Of a stretch of 64,000 bases of DNA, positions 1-7,830 are shown in pieces. The position numbers and the translations under genes were made by a program. Source of the DNA: JAWPMT01 sp965267435 (GTDB lineage: Bacteria > Bacteroidota > Bacteroidia > Cytophagales > Cyclobacteriaceae); assembly GCA_965267435.1 (NCBI GenBank), contig OZ253960.1, positions 6,014,001-6,078,000 of the forward strand. The letters are read 5' to 3'. Below the pieces are notes generated by a model. It saw nothing but the letters and a program-made list of their open reading frames with translations, did not search any database and had not been told where the DNA came from. The stretch's first letter is position 1. Every line of letters begins with the position of its first letter.

Positions 1-511
1 CAGCCGTGATCTCGCTTAGTGGCTGTGTTTCGAAAGTCCAGGAATTGGGGCTTTCGAGGAAGATAATTCGGGTCCGGTCATTGATCTTATTGGCCAGCTC
101 TGCCGCAGAGCAAAACTCATGAGCGACGCCAAGTCGAGCACAAAACTGTTCAATGAGTTTCCGAGTCCAACTATAAGGGCTTTCGACCGAGAGGATCTGA
201 TCGCCAGCCGTTACCTGAGAGAGGATTGCGGCGGCGATGGCGGCACTACCACTTGCAAACAAGAGACCGGCCTCCATTCCTTCAAGAGCGGCAAGCTTCG
301 CCGCTACAAGTTGCAACGTTGGGTTGGCCCCACGTGTATAGAAAGGTGTCTCGTCCTCGTGCTTGAGGGCCTTCTGCATATCCTGGACTGTGCGGAAAAC
401 ATAATTGCTGGTCTGATGCAATGGTGGAGTCCCCGGACGTGAGGAAGTGCTCCAGTCCTCATCGCCAAAGATGATGTCCTCCCAGCCAGGGGGGAAGTCG
501 GAGTTGGTCAT
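1..511 (-). CDS. Cys/Met metabolism PLP-dependent enzyme, N-terminal part
   Basis: This is the first 170 codons of a gene that continues past the left edge. My translation starts MTNSDFPPGWEDIIFGDEDW and holds the family's N-terminal signature: a YTRGANPT segment about 65-75 residues in, then LEGMEAGLLFASGSAAIAAA, where the SGSAA stretch is the cofactor phosphate-binding turn. The order is that of trans-sulfuration enzymes (cystathionine gamma-synthase, cystathionine beta/gamma-lyase, methionine gamma-lyase). The PLP lysine and the residues that separate these activities lie outside the window, so the exact reaction cannot be given. The start codon at 511 overlaps the stop of the upstream membrane-protein gene as ATGA, which fixes the start and suggests co-transcription. 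Confidence 0.85.
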   Translation of the reverse strand, partial: MTNSDFPPGWEDIIFGDEDWSTSSRPGTPPLHQTSNYVFRTVQDMQKALKHEDETPFYTRGANPTLQLVAAKLAALEGMEAGLLFASGSAAIAAAILSQVTAGDQILSVESPYSWTRKLIEQFCARLGVAHEFCSAAELANKINDRTRIIFLESPNSWTFETQPLSEITA

Positions 512-1218
512 ATTAGCATCACTCTACCCTTGCGCAAGTAAGCCTCCTGTTCCTGCCAAAGAATGCGGATCCAAACCTTGTCCTCCGATAGCACTTCCAC
601 GCGGTGACCTTTGTCAATCATTTCGAGTGGTTCCGCTGCCGCAGAAGGCGCCGAGCGAAGGATCGTATGGTCGCTCGAGATGATTGCGACTCGCCGCTCG
701 AAAATGTCGTTTGTAGCGAAGAACAGACCCACAATGATCGCCCCAGCGAAAATAAGGGGTACAACCACAGGGTTCCCTCGTTGGAAATTGTAAACGAAGA
801 CACCAAATAGCACCAGAGCCAGAGCTGTAAGTGCCAGGACCACATACAGGCGATACTGATCAAAAATATTCGCCAGCAAGTCGACATCATCGAATTCGTA
901 CCCTACAAGCTTGTGCTCCTGCGCGATTTCCGTCATTTTCCCCAACACCTTCTTGTCTCCTGACAACTCGTAGTACAAAGTGAGGTAGTACAGGGCGCTG
1001 GTGTAGTCTTGCAAACCCTCCTGAATAAAGGCCATCTTGAGTAGCATTTGTTCGGAAGCGTCACCTAGTTGAAGCAGGGAGTCGTAAGTCCCGAAGGCCT
1101 CTGTATATTTGCCGGTGCGGAATAATGAATCTGCCTCATCAAGCGTCGATTGACCCGAAAGTGGACTCAACGACATGCTCGCGACAAGGGCTGATATATA
1201 GAGTGCCTTAAAATTCAT
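508..1218 (-). CDS. TPR and SH3-like domain membrane protein
   Basis: A 236-residue protein with a cleavable signal peptide (about residues 1-22), a TPR-like helical region (about 25-100, with the DEADSLFRTGKYTEAFGTYD type of repeat), two membrane helices (about 124-144 and 152-168), and a C-terminal bacterial SH3-like segment (about 175-236: VAIISSDHTILRSAPS, then GHRVEVLSEDKVWIRI). The layout resembles BatE-like proteins of Bacteroidota, but none of the usual Bat neighbours (AAA ATPase, VWA proteins) is here, so I do not name it. The function is probably an envelope scaffold; this is inference. The stop overlaps the start of the PLP enzyme. Confidence 0.75.
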   Translation of the reverse strand: MNFKALYISALVASMSLSPLSGQSTLDEADSLFRTGKYTEAFGTYDSLLQLGDASEQMLLKMAFIQEGLQDYTSALYYLTLYYELSGDKKVLGKMTEIAQEHKLVGYEFDDVDLLANIFDQYRLYVVLALTALALVLFGVFVYNFQRGNPVVVPLIFAGAIIVGLFFATNDIFERRVAIISSDHTILRSAPSAAAEPLEMIDKGHRVEVLSEDKVWIRILWQEQEAYLRKGRVMLI

Positions 1219-1225
1219 TATTCCT

Positions 1226-1256
1226 TTTGGTTTTGCTAGGTAGATATGTACTTTTG
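1226..1256 (+). promoter_or_regulatory. Bacteroidota-type promoter for tRNA-Lys
   Basis: TTTG at 1226-1229, exactly 19 bases, then TACTTTTG at 1249-1256. This matches the Bacteroidota consensus TTTG-N19-TAnnTTTG of the primary sigma factor. Transcription would start near 1262, about 55 bases before the tRNA. Confidence 0.7.
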
Positions 1257-1316
1257 CATCCGCAATTTTAAGAAAGGCCCCTGCAAAGGCCTAATTAAAA
1301 TCTGTTAAAAGGTAAA

Positions 1317-1389
1317 GATTCGTTAGCTCAGCTGGTAGAGCATCTCCCTTTTAAGGAGAGGGTCCTGGGTTCGAGCCCCAGACGAATCA
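1317..1389 (+). tRNA. tRNA-Lys (anticodon TTT)
   Basis: The 7-bp acceptor stem pairs GATTCGT (1317-1323) with ACGAATC (1382-1388). The D arm is GCTCAGCTGGTAGAGC (1326-1341), the anticodon stem TCTCC/GGAGA (1343-1347 and 1355-1359), and the loop CTTTTAA gives anticodon TTT at 1350-1352. The T arm is CTGGG-TTCGAGC-CCCAG. The discriminator base is A at 1389 and CCA is not encoded. No other tRNA gene was seen nearby. Confidence 0.97.
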
Positions 1390-1550
1390 CTTTGCAAAAT
1401 CCCGCTTCGGCGGGATTTTCTGCTTTAGGGCCTTGGGGGCGAGTAGAGCCCCAGCCTGCCTGCCGAAACACGGTGAAGGTAGGCCTGCCTGCCGGAATCT
1501 TAGTGAAGGCAGGACGAATCACTTTGCAAAATCCCGCTTCGGCGGGATTT
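1381..1550 (+). repeat. 38-bp direct repeat: tRNA-Lys 3' end plus terminator
   Basis: Positions 1381-1418 (last 8 bases of the acceptor region, discriminator, spacer and terminator) recur base for base at 1513-1550. The 94 bases between them include two tandem ~30-bp units (1454-1482 and 1483-1512), each starting GCCTGCCTGCCG and ending GTGAAGG(T/C)AG, each able to fold on itself. The second copy has no tRNA body and so encodes no RNA by itself. The rest of the 1219-1661 gap shows no gene. Confidence 0.9.
1396..1419 (+). terminator. Rho-independent terminator of tRNA-Lys
   Basis: A perfect 10-bp stem (AAAATCCCGC / GCGGGATTTT) closed by a TTCG tetraloop, starting seven bases after the tRNA, with the T-run inside the 3' arm. 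Confidence 0.85.
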
Positions 1551-1661
1551 CTTGTTTACCACTTTTGGTGGAACCGGAGCTGACGTCTTTCTTCCCGAAA
1601 ACCTGTCACACTTCCCTTCTTTGACAGTCTAAAAGCGTAAGAGTACACACTAAAACTTCTT

Positions 1662-2099
1662 ATGGCAAGCAAAGAACTGATCTACAAGTGGAAAGGTAAT
1701 CAACGGTACACGATGCGAATGCTGGACGCAATGCCCGACGAGACATTCGACTTCAAACCTGCCGAAGGCATGAAGACCTTCAAATCTCAAGCCAGTCATA
1801 TTGCTACCTGGCTGCGAACGAACTTTCGCCACCTCCAGGGCGCTGAACTAGAAAAGGCCCCCACAAAAAGCAAGGAGGAAATCAGCCTTGCACTCCAGAG
1901 CTTCTTTGATGCGTTGCTGGATTATCTGCAGCAAGCTCCTCCTGAAGAGTTGGCCACTCCGGTGAAAATGTGGTACGGCAAAGTATCAAAAGAATCGCTT
2001 TTATCCACCATGGACAATCACCTGAGCCATCATCGCGGTCAAATGGTCGTTTACCTGAGGCTGCAGGGCATCCAACCCCCCTCGTACATCGGGTGGTGA
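1662..2099 (+). CDS. DinB-like (DinB_2 type) family protein
   Basis: A 145-residue four-helix-bundle protein of the DinB/YfiT-like fold. The family's metal-binding histidines are suggested by SHIATWLRTNF (about residues 46-56) and by HLSHHRGQMVVYLR (about 119-132), the latter being the usual C-terminal signature of these proteins. Members are predicted metal-dependent enzymes, some being thiol transferases; the substrate here is unknown. It is a cytosolic single gene, starting about 110 bases after the duplicated terminator, and converges on the glycosyltransferase gene that follows. Confidence 0.85.
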   Translation: MASKELIYKWKGNQRYTMRMLDAMPDETFDFKPAEGMKTFKSQASHIATWLRTNFRHLQGAELEKAPTKSKEEISLALQSFFDALLDYLQQAPPEELATPVKMWYGKVSKESLLSTMDNHLSHHRGQMVVYLRLQGIQPPSYIGW

Positions 2100-2120
2100 C
2101 CGTTCGTGATCCTGCCATAT

Positions 2121-3089
2121 TTAGGACGTAGCGGTTGGAGGGATAGTTGAGCTTTTGAGGATCTTGTGATATTGAAATCGCATGATCTGGTGCCACTTCC
2201 TCCATCTGGGAGCCTTTTTGCTCAAATCTACCTGTGGCTTGATACCGTCTATCAATTGCTGAATGGCAGCACTTTCCTCGGCCAGCTTCCAAAGGTCAGA
2301 AAGGTGGTGGTAGTGCAAGAGGTGTATCTGCTGAGAGACAATCCCGGCAAGCGACTGCAACCGTGGCTCAATGGGCGCATTGTAACGCATGTCAATGGCC
2401 TGTATGCCTTCTAATCCAATGAGGTCCAAGGCCGTGTAACTGAATACTGATTCCTCAAGGAAATAGAAATTGAGCCCTTTCATCCGCCTGATGCGTCGGT
2501 CTGTGAAGATTCTGAGCATGTTCTCCTTCCAGTGATGGAAGAAGTCGTGCGAGGCGTCGAGCAGGATGACCGCTGTATTATAGTGTGTCTGAAAGCGATG
2601 CCCGTCGGGCAAAAGCATTTCTCGCTCCCGAACCGTCGGGAAATAGTCCTGGAAGAGACTTTTACGCAAGTCCTGATATGCCGCGTCATGCAGGTGATGC
2701 TGGATCCAGGTTCTGGCGGCCAGGGACCTGCCAGGGGCTAATTGAAGATCATTCAGTGGTAGACAGGCCAACAGGTCGGTGTCGAGAAACAGAAGATTCG
2801 TGAATTGCTGAGAGTTGTGAGAAGCAAAGTGGCTCGCGACTAAAGGCTTGTTGGCGAGCGGGTAGAAGTCTAGAGAGTTGTTTAAGGGCAGATCGATCAA
2901 CTCCACCTTGTGGGTTCGTAAGAAGGCTTTCGTTTCGTTACTGATGCTGCCGCCTTTTCTGGGCTTATAGGCCATGAGGACAGTTCCCTCAGGGAGGTTG
3001 GCCCACTTTCGTAGGCTATAGACCAAGACCTTGCATTGCTCTTCAAGCCAGCCAGACTCTACGATAAAGACGATACCGGTTCTTTCCAT
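2121..3089 (-). CDS. glycosyltransferase with DxD motif (GT8-like)
   Basis: The protein has a GT-A-type N-terminus (GIVFIVESGWLEEQCKVLVY) and a FLDTDLLA segment whose DTD is the usual metal/nucleotide-sugar site. A YNTAVILLDAS segment and a tryptophan/histidine-rich C-terminal half (HLLHYHHLSDLWKL) follow, as in GT8-like or nucleotide-diphospho-sugar transferase families. It lacks a signal peptide and membrane helix and should act in the cytosol. I prefer the start at 3089 (MERTGIVF), 22-23 residues before the end of the first strand region; an upstream in-frame ATG at 3161 would overlap the divergent lipoprotein gene's start and adds a segment unlike the family. Sugar donor and acceptor are unknown. 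Confidence 0.7.
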   Translation of the reverse strand: MERTGIVFIVESGWLEEQCKVLVYSLRKWANLPEGTVLMAYKPRKGGSISNETKAFLRTHKVELIDLPLNNSLDFYPLANKPLVASHFASHNSQQFTNLLFLDTDLLACLPLNDLQLAPGRSLAARTWIQHHLHDAAYQDLRKSLFQDYFPTVREREMLLPDGHRFQTHYNTAVILLDASHDFFHHWKENMLRIFTDRRIRRMKGLNFYFLEESVFSYTALDLIGLEGIQAIDMRYNAPIEPRLQSLAGIVSQQIHLLHYHHLSDLWKLAEESAAIQQLIDGIKPQVDLSKKAPRWRKWHQIMRFQYHKILKSSTIPPTATS

Positions 3090-3166
3090 TCGTTTGGTCC
3101 AAAAGTAAAGGAAGATACCAGTTTTGAAATGTTCCCGTAAGTTTGAGTGAATCCTGCTCAATGATT

Positions 3167-4303
3167 ATGAAAACTCCTCTCCTGCCTGTTGTCGTGATTG
3201 TCTTTCTGATGAATTGCACTACTCCTGCTCCTGGCCCTTCTTCCTTTGTGGCCACTTTGGGAGAAGATACCCTTGTCGTCGAACAATTCACCATCACGCC
3301 AGAATCAGTCGAGGCTGAGGTGCTGATCCGCACCCCACGTACCAGGTATATTAAACATTCTTTGCGGTTTACACCCGAAGGGGCCTTTGGAGGTTTCACT
3401 TCAACGACCTACGATCCGTCAGCGCTTGACGGTGAACCCGTGCAGATCGTCGAGGTGGCTCTCGAGGGAGATAGCCTGGTCAGTACGATGCGTCGAGAAG
3501 GTGAAGAGCACCGAGGTATGATGGCTTACGACCCAAAGGTGCTGCCTTGGGTGGATATGGTACATTGGCCATATGATGTGGCTCTCCGTCGCATGGCGAA
3601 GGCCGGTAGTGAATCTGTGGACCAGCTGATGCTTGCGGGACGAAGACCTGCCGTGTTTGAAATACGTGCAATAGGGACAGATTCTGTATCTATCAAACAC
3701 CCGTTTCGGGGAACGATGTACGCGAGAATCGATGAGCATGGGGGGATCGTGAACTACGACGCGACAACCACTACTCGAAAGCTGATCGTCAGAAGAGCAG
3801 GGAATGTAGATATCCAAGCCTTGGCAAGTGTGTATGCTGATCGGCCTATTGGTTCCTTATCTGGAGCAGGGAGTTCCTCCTCAGCTGTGCACGGGGCCAC
3901 CATCGAGATCACTTTTGGGCAGCCAGCCCGACGAGGTAGAGAACTCTTCGGTGGCATTGTGCCATGGAATGAAAGGTGGCGCACAGGAGCGAATCGTGCT
4001 ACGCACTTCAAAACGGACAAGGACCTGAGATTTGGCGAACTGGAGATGCCTGCTGGCGAATACACTTTGTTTTCCATCCCAGCCCCGGACGGAGGTACAC
4101 TGATCATCAATCAACAGACGGGGCAGAACGGTAACCGCTATGATGAAGCACAGGATCTGGGCCGTGTGCCCATGACGATCACCCAAAACAAGGAATCTGT
4201 GGAGTTATTCTCCATCGAGGCATCGGAGCGAGAGGCATCAGGTGTCCTCCAGTTGATATGGGGAGAGACGATCTTCGAGGTGCCTTTTGAAGTGATAGAA
4301 TAG
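3167..4303 (+). CDS. DUF2911 domain lipoprotein
   Basis: A 378-residue lipoprotein: signal peptide MKTPLLPVVVIVFLMNC with a lipobox LMNC, so the mature form is anchored by Cys17. The first two thirds (to about residue 240) are a beta-rich region I do not recognise. The last ~135 residues match DUF2911 (ITFGQPARRGRELFGGIVPW, then TGANRATHF, then MPAGEYTLFSIP). DUF2911 proteins are common in Bacteroidota and their role is unknown. The start is ambiguous: ATGATTATG at 3161-3169 offers two starts two codons apart, and an ORF extends to 3143. It is divergent from the glycosyltransferase. Confidence 0.8.
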   Translation: MKTPLLPVVVIVFLMNCTTPAPGPSSFVATLGEDTLVVEQFTITPESVEAEVLIRTPRTRYIKHSLRFTPEGAFGGFTSTTYDPSALDGEPVQIVEVALEGDSLVSTMRREGEEHRGMMAYDPKVLPWVDMVHWPYDVALRRMAKAGSESVDQLMLAGRRPAVFEIRAIGTDSVSIKHPFRGTMYARIDEHGGIVNYDATTTTRKLIVRRAGNVDIQALASVYADRPIGSLSGAGSSSSAVHGATIEITFGQPARRGRELFGGIVPWNERWRTGANRATHFKTDKDLRFGELEMPAGEYTLFSIPAPDGGTLIINQQTGQNGNRYDEAQDLGRVPMTITQNKESVELFSIEASEREASGVLQLIWGETIFEVPFEVIE

Positions 4304-4396
4304 CTAATATTCAGCGCCAAAAAAAGAGCGCCAGATCCGCAAAAAGCACGAGACCTTTTTCGTGTAACGACACCGCTATGTAGCCAACCTCCTGCG

Positions 4397-6109
4397 CTAC
4401 AGCGTTCCCGCATTCACCTGCTTATGGGCGTAGTCCACTGCGCGGGCCGTCAATGCCATGTAAGTGATGCTCGGGTTCTGTGTTGCAGAGCTGGTCATAC
4501 AGGAACCGTCCGTGATGAATACGTTGGGCACCTCATGCATCTGGTTCCATTCGTTGAGTACCGACGTTTTGGGGTCTCGACCCATGCGAGCGGTGCCCAT
4601 TTCATGAATAGCTGCCCCCGGAGCTGTTGCATTGTTGTAGGAAACAATGTCTTCGCACCCGGCAGCTTCCAGCATCTCTACCGCGCATTGCACCCCATCT
4701 TCCCTTAGCTTTATTTCATTGTCACGGAGCTTGGCATCGAAGGTGATGATCGGCATGCCGTGCTTGTCTGTTTTGTCGAAGTTGAGGAACATGCGGTTCT
4801 CATGGTAGGGTAGCAACTCACCGAAGCAGGTCATAGAGATGCCATACCCTCCGGGAGAGAAGATGGCCGACTTCAGGTCTTTGCCATAGAGCCCATCAGG
4901 GATATTGATACCCCGACCGGCACCCCCCTGGTAGCCAAACCCGCGGATGTAGTCTGTCCGGCGTGTGGCCTCGTCGATGTTCCTGAAGCGTGGAATGTAA
5001 AAGCCTCCCGGGCGCCGCCCGCGGTAGTAGGTGTCTTCAAATCCTGGCAGGGACCCTGCAGCGCCCATGCCGTAGTGGTGGTCCATCATGTTGTGGCCTA
5101 ACTCGCCGCTGCCATTGCCCAGCCCGTCAGGGAACGTCTCAGAGCGACTGTTGAGGAGGATGGCTGTCGTGCCCACGGTGCTGGCATTGCAGAAAATGAT
5201 GCGTGCAAAGTACTCCGTTTCCTCTCCCGTTTGAGCGTCTTTCACCCGCACGCCGCTAGCTTTTCCTGTCTCACGATCGAACATGATTTCTGCCACGATA
5301 CTGTCAGGTCGCAAGGTCATGTTGCCTGTATCCGCAGCCACGGCCAGGCCGCCGGTGAGGCTACTGTAATAGCCGCCGTAAGGGCATCCTCGCCAGCAAC
5401 GATTGCGGCTGACACATTGTCCTCGGAGGCCTTTGTGGACTTCCGGGTTCAATTGGGTGATGTGTGCCATGCGCCCCGGAGTGACTACCCGCTCGGGGTA
5501 CAATTTGGACACAGACTCACGAAGATGCTCCTCCGCACAATTCAAAGGGAAGGGTGGTAGAAACTGCCCGTCAGGTACCTGCTTGAGTCCTTCTTTTTGC
5601 CCGACGACACCTACGATGCGTTCGGCATAGTCGTACCAGGGCTCGATGTCTTTGTAGCGAATAGGCCAGTCAATGGCCACGCCATCTCGCAGGTTGGCCT
5701 CGAAGTCGATGTCGCTCCATCGATAGCAGTGGCGACTCCACATAATGGACCGGCCGCCGACGTGGTGCCCCCTGATCCAGTCAAACCGCTCGACTTCGTC
5801 ATAGGGATATTCGTCGTCTTTGTTGATCCAGTGTTTGTTGTCCTCATTCACCCACCAGTGGAGTCGATTTTGCTTCGCGTAGTGCCGGGCAATCTCCTCG
5901 GCGGAGACCATGTTGTGATTGGGCAATTCCCACGGATCTTTCTGAGCGGTAGGGTAGTCCCCATGCTTTACCATCGGACCGCGCTCCAGTACCAGTGTCT
6001 TATAGCCCTTCTCACACAGTTCCATGGCGGCAAATCCGCCGGAGATACCTGACCCCACGACAATGGCATCGTAGGTCTGCTGTTGCTTTCCTTTCACATT
6101 GATATTCAT
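4397..6109 (-). CDS. GMC family oxidoreductase
   Basis: A 570-residue FAD enzyme of the glucose-methanol-choline family. The N-terminus carries the dinucleotide fold YDAIVVGSGISGG (G19, G21, G24) with E42 as the ribose-binding acid (LVLERG). GGRSIMWSRHCYRW, the CSRNRCWRGCPYGGYYSS cysteine-rich part and the C-terminal AIHEMGTARMG and NPSITYMALTARA blocks are typical of the gluconate/sugar dehydrogenase-like subgroup; the His of the HEMGTARMG block is the likely catalytic base. It starts at 6109, where ATG overlaps the stop of the small-subunit gene (ATGA), so the 14 codons upstream are not used. It probably oxidises a sugar or polyol with its partner gene and passes electrons to a quinone or cytochrome; the substrate is not readable. 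Confidence 0.9.
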   Translation of the reverse strand: MNINVKGKQQQTYDAIVVGSGISGGFAAMELCEKGYKTLVLERGPMVKHGDYPTAQKDPWELPNHNMVSAEEIARHYAKQNRLHWWVNEDNKHWINKDDEYPYDEVERFDWIRGHHVGGRSIMWSRHCYRWSDIDFEANLRDGVAIDWPIRYKDIEPWYDYAERIVGVVGQKEGLKQVPDGQFLPPFPLNCAEEHLRESVSKLYPERVVTPGRMAHITQLNPEVHKGLRGQCVSRNRCWRGCPYGGYYSSLTGGLAVAADTGNMTLRPDSIVAEIMFDRETGKASGVRVKDAQTGEETEYFARIIFCNASTVGTTAILLNSRSETFPDGLGNGSGELGHNMMDHHYGMGAAGSLPGFEDTYYRGRRPGGFYIPRFRNIDEATRRTDYIRGFGYQGGAGRGINIPDGLYGKDLKSAIFSPGGYGISMTCFGELLPYHENRMFLNFDKTDKHGMPIITFDAKLRDNEIKLREDGVQCAVEMLEAAGCEDIVSYNNATAPGAAIHEMGTARMGRDPKTSVLNEWNQMHEVPNVFITDGSCMTSSATQNPSITYMALTARAVDYAHKQVNAGTL

Positions 6110-6672
6110 TCTGCCCAGGCTTTTCCATCCACATCTGTCAGGGGTATGCACGCATCATACGTACCCGGCACCGGGAGGTAATTCAAAAACTTTTTGGCGA
6201 TATCTCCTGTGGCGAGGTAGTAGGAGACGGTCTGTTGTTTGATCTCCATCAAGCCCTCTCTCGCTGCCTTCCTATTGTTTTCCGTTGAAGATTCCAGCTT
6301 CTGCAAGGCTTCCTCGCGCTCGGCTTCGGACCGCTCGGCGAAAGCTCTGCCAAAATTCAGGTTGTAGGCCATCTCCCGAAACTTCTCTCGAAATGTGTCC
6401 TGCTGATCTGGAAAGTATACCGTAGCAGCCATGGAGTCTATGGTTTGATGCACTCCCACCGCGCTTGCCGCCGGACTGTCGGTCTCAGGGAGGATCGTAT
6501 CTACAAGGGTTCGCAGAAACTGCATCTCCTTCGGTAGAAAGAATTGCGGCTTGTAGTCTGTCGTTTCCGTTCCGGAGGGGGAGCAGCCGGAAAGAATGGC
6601 GCTGGCAAGAGGTGCGCTGACCGCGGCACCGGTCACGAGCGAAGCATAGCGAAGAATATCCCGTCGATTCAT
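6106..6672 (-). CDS. gluconate 2-dehydrogenase subunit 3-like protein
   Basis: A 188-residue exported small subunit. The N-terminus MNRRDILRYASLVTGAAVSA is a RR-type (Tat-like) leader, followed by a lipobox-like ILSGC, so it may be a Tat-exported lipoprotein. The mature part (FFLPKEMQFLRTLVDTILPETDSPAASAVGVHQTID) matches the gluconate 2-dehydrogenase subunit 3 family, which escorts a GMC flavoprotein through the Tat system. Translation is coupled to the GMC gene by an ATGA overlap. Starts at 6705 or 6726 are possible but put extra residues before the RR motif. Confidence 0.85.
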   Translation of the reverse strand: MNRRDILRYASLVTGAAVSAPLASAILSGCSPSGTETTDYKPQFFLPKEMQFLRTLVDTILPETDSPAASAVGVHQTIDSMAATVYFPDQQDTFREKFREMAYNLNFGRAFAERSEAEREEALQKLESSTENNRKAAREGLMEIKQQTVSYYLATGDIAKKFLNYLPVPGTYDACIPLTDVDGKAWAE

Positions 6673-6873
6673 TGACTGTGGGTTTGATGGTGAAAACGCG
6701 TTCATGAAAAGATAGGTCATTCCCATGAATCAAGCTTGAGACCAATTGAAGTAAAGTGCCGAACTCAGGGAAAATACGCATTCAAATGCCAGCTATTGGC
6801 TCCCGGAGTAAGAGTGCTCGGGATGTGGACTTGGATTTGTTGAGTATCTTTCCTCTACTCAACTCACCTGCGC

Positions 6874-7563
6874 ATGAAATTCAAGTTTGCCGATTACTTC
6901 TTCATTGCTCTGCTGGTCTTTGTGTTTGTCGGCTTTTGGCCGAGTTACTTCTCACATATATTCAAGGGAACCGCTACCTTCACCCACTATTTTCATTTCC
7001 ACGCAGCGACGGCACTAATGTGGATTGCGATGCTAATAGCCCAACCTGTGCTTATTCGGCGCAAGAATTTTATCTGGCATCGGCGCTTGGGTGCTGCCTC
7101 GTATCTGCTAGTTCCAGTGTTGTTCATTTCCATCCTGCTGTTAGCGCATCATCGGATGGCGGGAGTTGACGACCAGGCCCGCGACTTCTGGATCACGTTC
7201 AAGGACCTCATCATTTTTGGCTTCGGATTTGGTGTAGCTATTGCCTATCGCAAGAAGATGTCTCTCCATGCACGCGGTATGATCGTGGCGGGGATGGCCC
7301 TCATCGAGCCTACGATGGTGCGGGTAGTTTTCAATGTCCTAGCAATAAAGGCCGATATCGGTTACCTCCTGGCGATTTCGGTAGTCTACATTACGCTCGT
7401 TGTTTTGATCGTCCGGGAGCGGCATGAGCAGCAGTCTGTCAGATGGGTATTCCCAGTGGCGCTCGGTTTGTTTCTATTCATACACACGATTCTGATCGCG
7501 AACCTGATGACCCCACCATGGGAAGCTTTCACGAAGTGGTTCGTAAGTCTACCACTGACCTGA
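6874..7563 (+). CDS. multi-pass membrane protein, function unknown
   Basis: A 229-residue integral membrane protein with about seven hydrophobic helices (roughly residues 8-27, 43-62, 75-95, 107-125, 134-153, 158-178, 192-211). Histidines fall near membrane faces (HYFHFHAATALMW, WHRRLGAASY), which recalls cytochrome b561-like or DUF2306-like proteins, but I cannot confirm haem binding. It is a single gene; the sequence offers no functional link to its neighbours. Confidence 0.65.
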   Translation: MKFKFADYFFIALLVFVFVGFWPSYFSHIFKGTATFTHYFHFHAATALMWIAMLIAQPVLIRRKNFIWHRRLGAASYLLVPVLFISILLLAHHRMAGVDDQARDFWITFKDLIIFGFGFGVAIAYRKKMSLHARGMIVAGMALIEPTMVRVVFNVLAIKADIGYLLAISVVYITLVVLIVRERHEQQSVRWVFPVALGLFLFIHTILIANLMTPPWEAFTKWFVSLPLT

Positions 7564-7830
7564 GTTGAGCCCTCAATGAGAGAACCAATCTCACACCGTT
7601 ATTTTGTATTTTCTGTAGACGTATTTTTCCTTATCACTCCAAATTCCCCTACTGAGACGACTCCGTTTACTACCATTTAAGACAATTGAAGGCAATAGTT
7701 GTACTTTTCTAAGGATATCATTGAGTCGCAAGGCAGTATCCGGTTCTTTTCCTTATTTTCTGCCATAGACCTCGAATAAATACCCAAATATATCGAGGCA
7801 GATCAATTTAAGAACCAACGCTCAATACCG

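Noticed and set aside
1513..1550. A second tRNA gene at the repeat of the tRNA-Lys end.
   Set aside because: Only the 3' acceptor end and terminator are duplicated; there is no D arm, anticodon arm or T arm.
5231..6052. Open frames on the plus strand over the GMC gene.
   Set aside because: They are shadows of a well-supported minus-strand gene with family motifs along its length.
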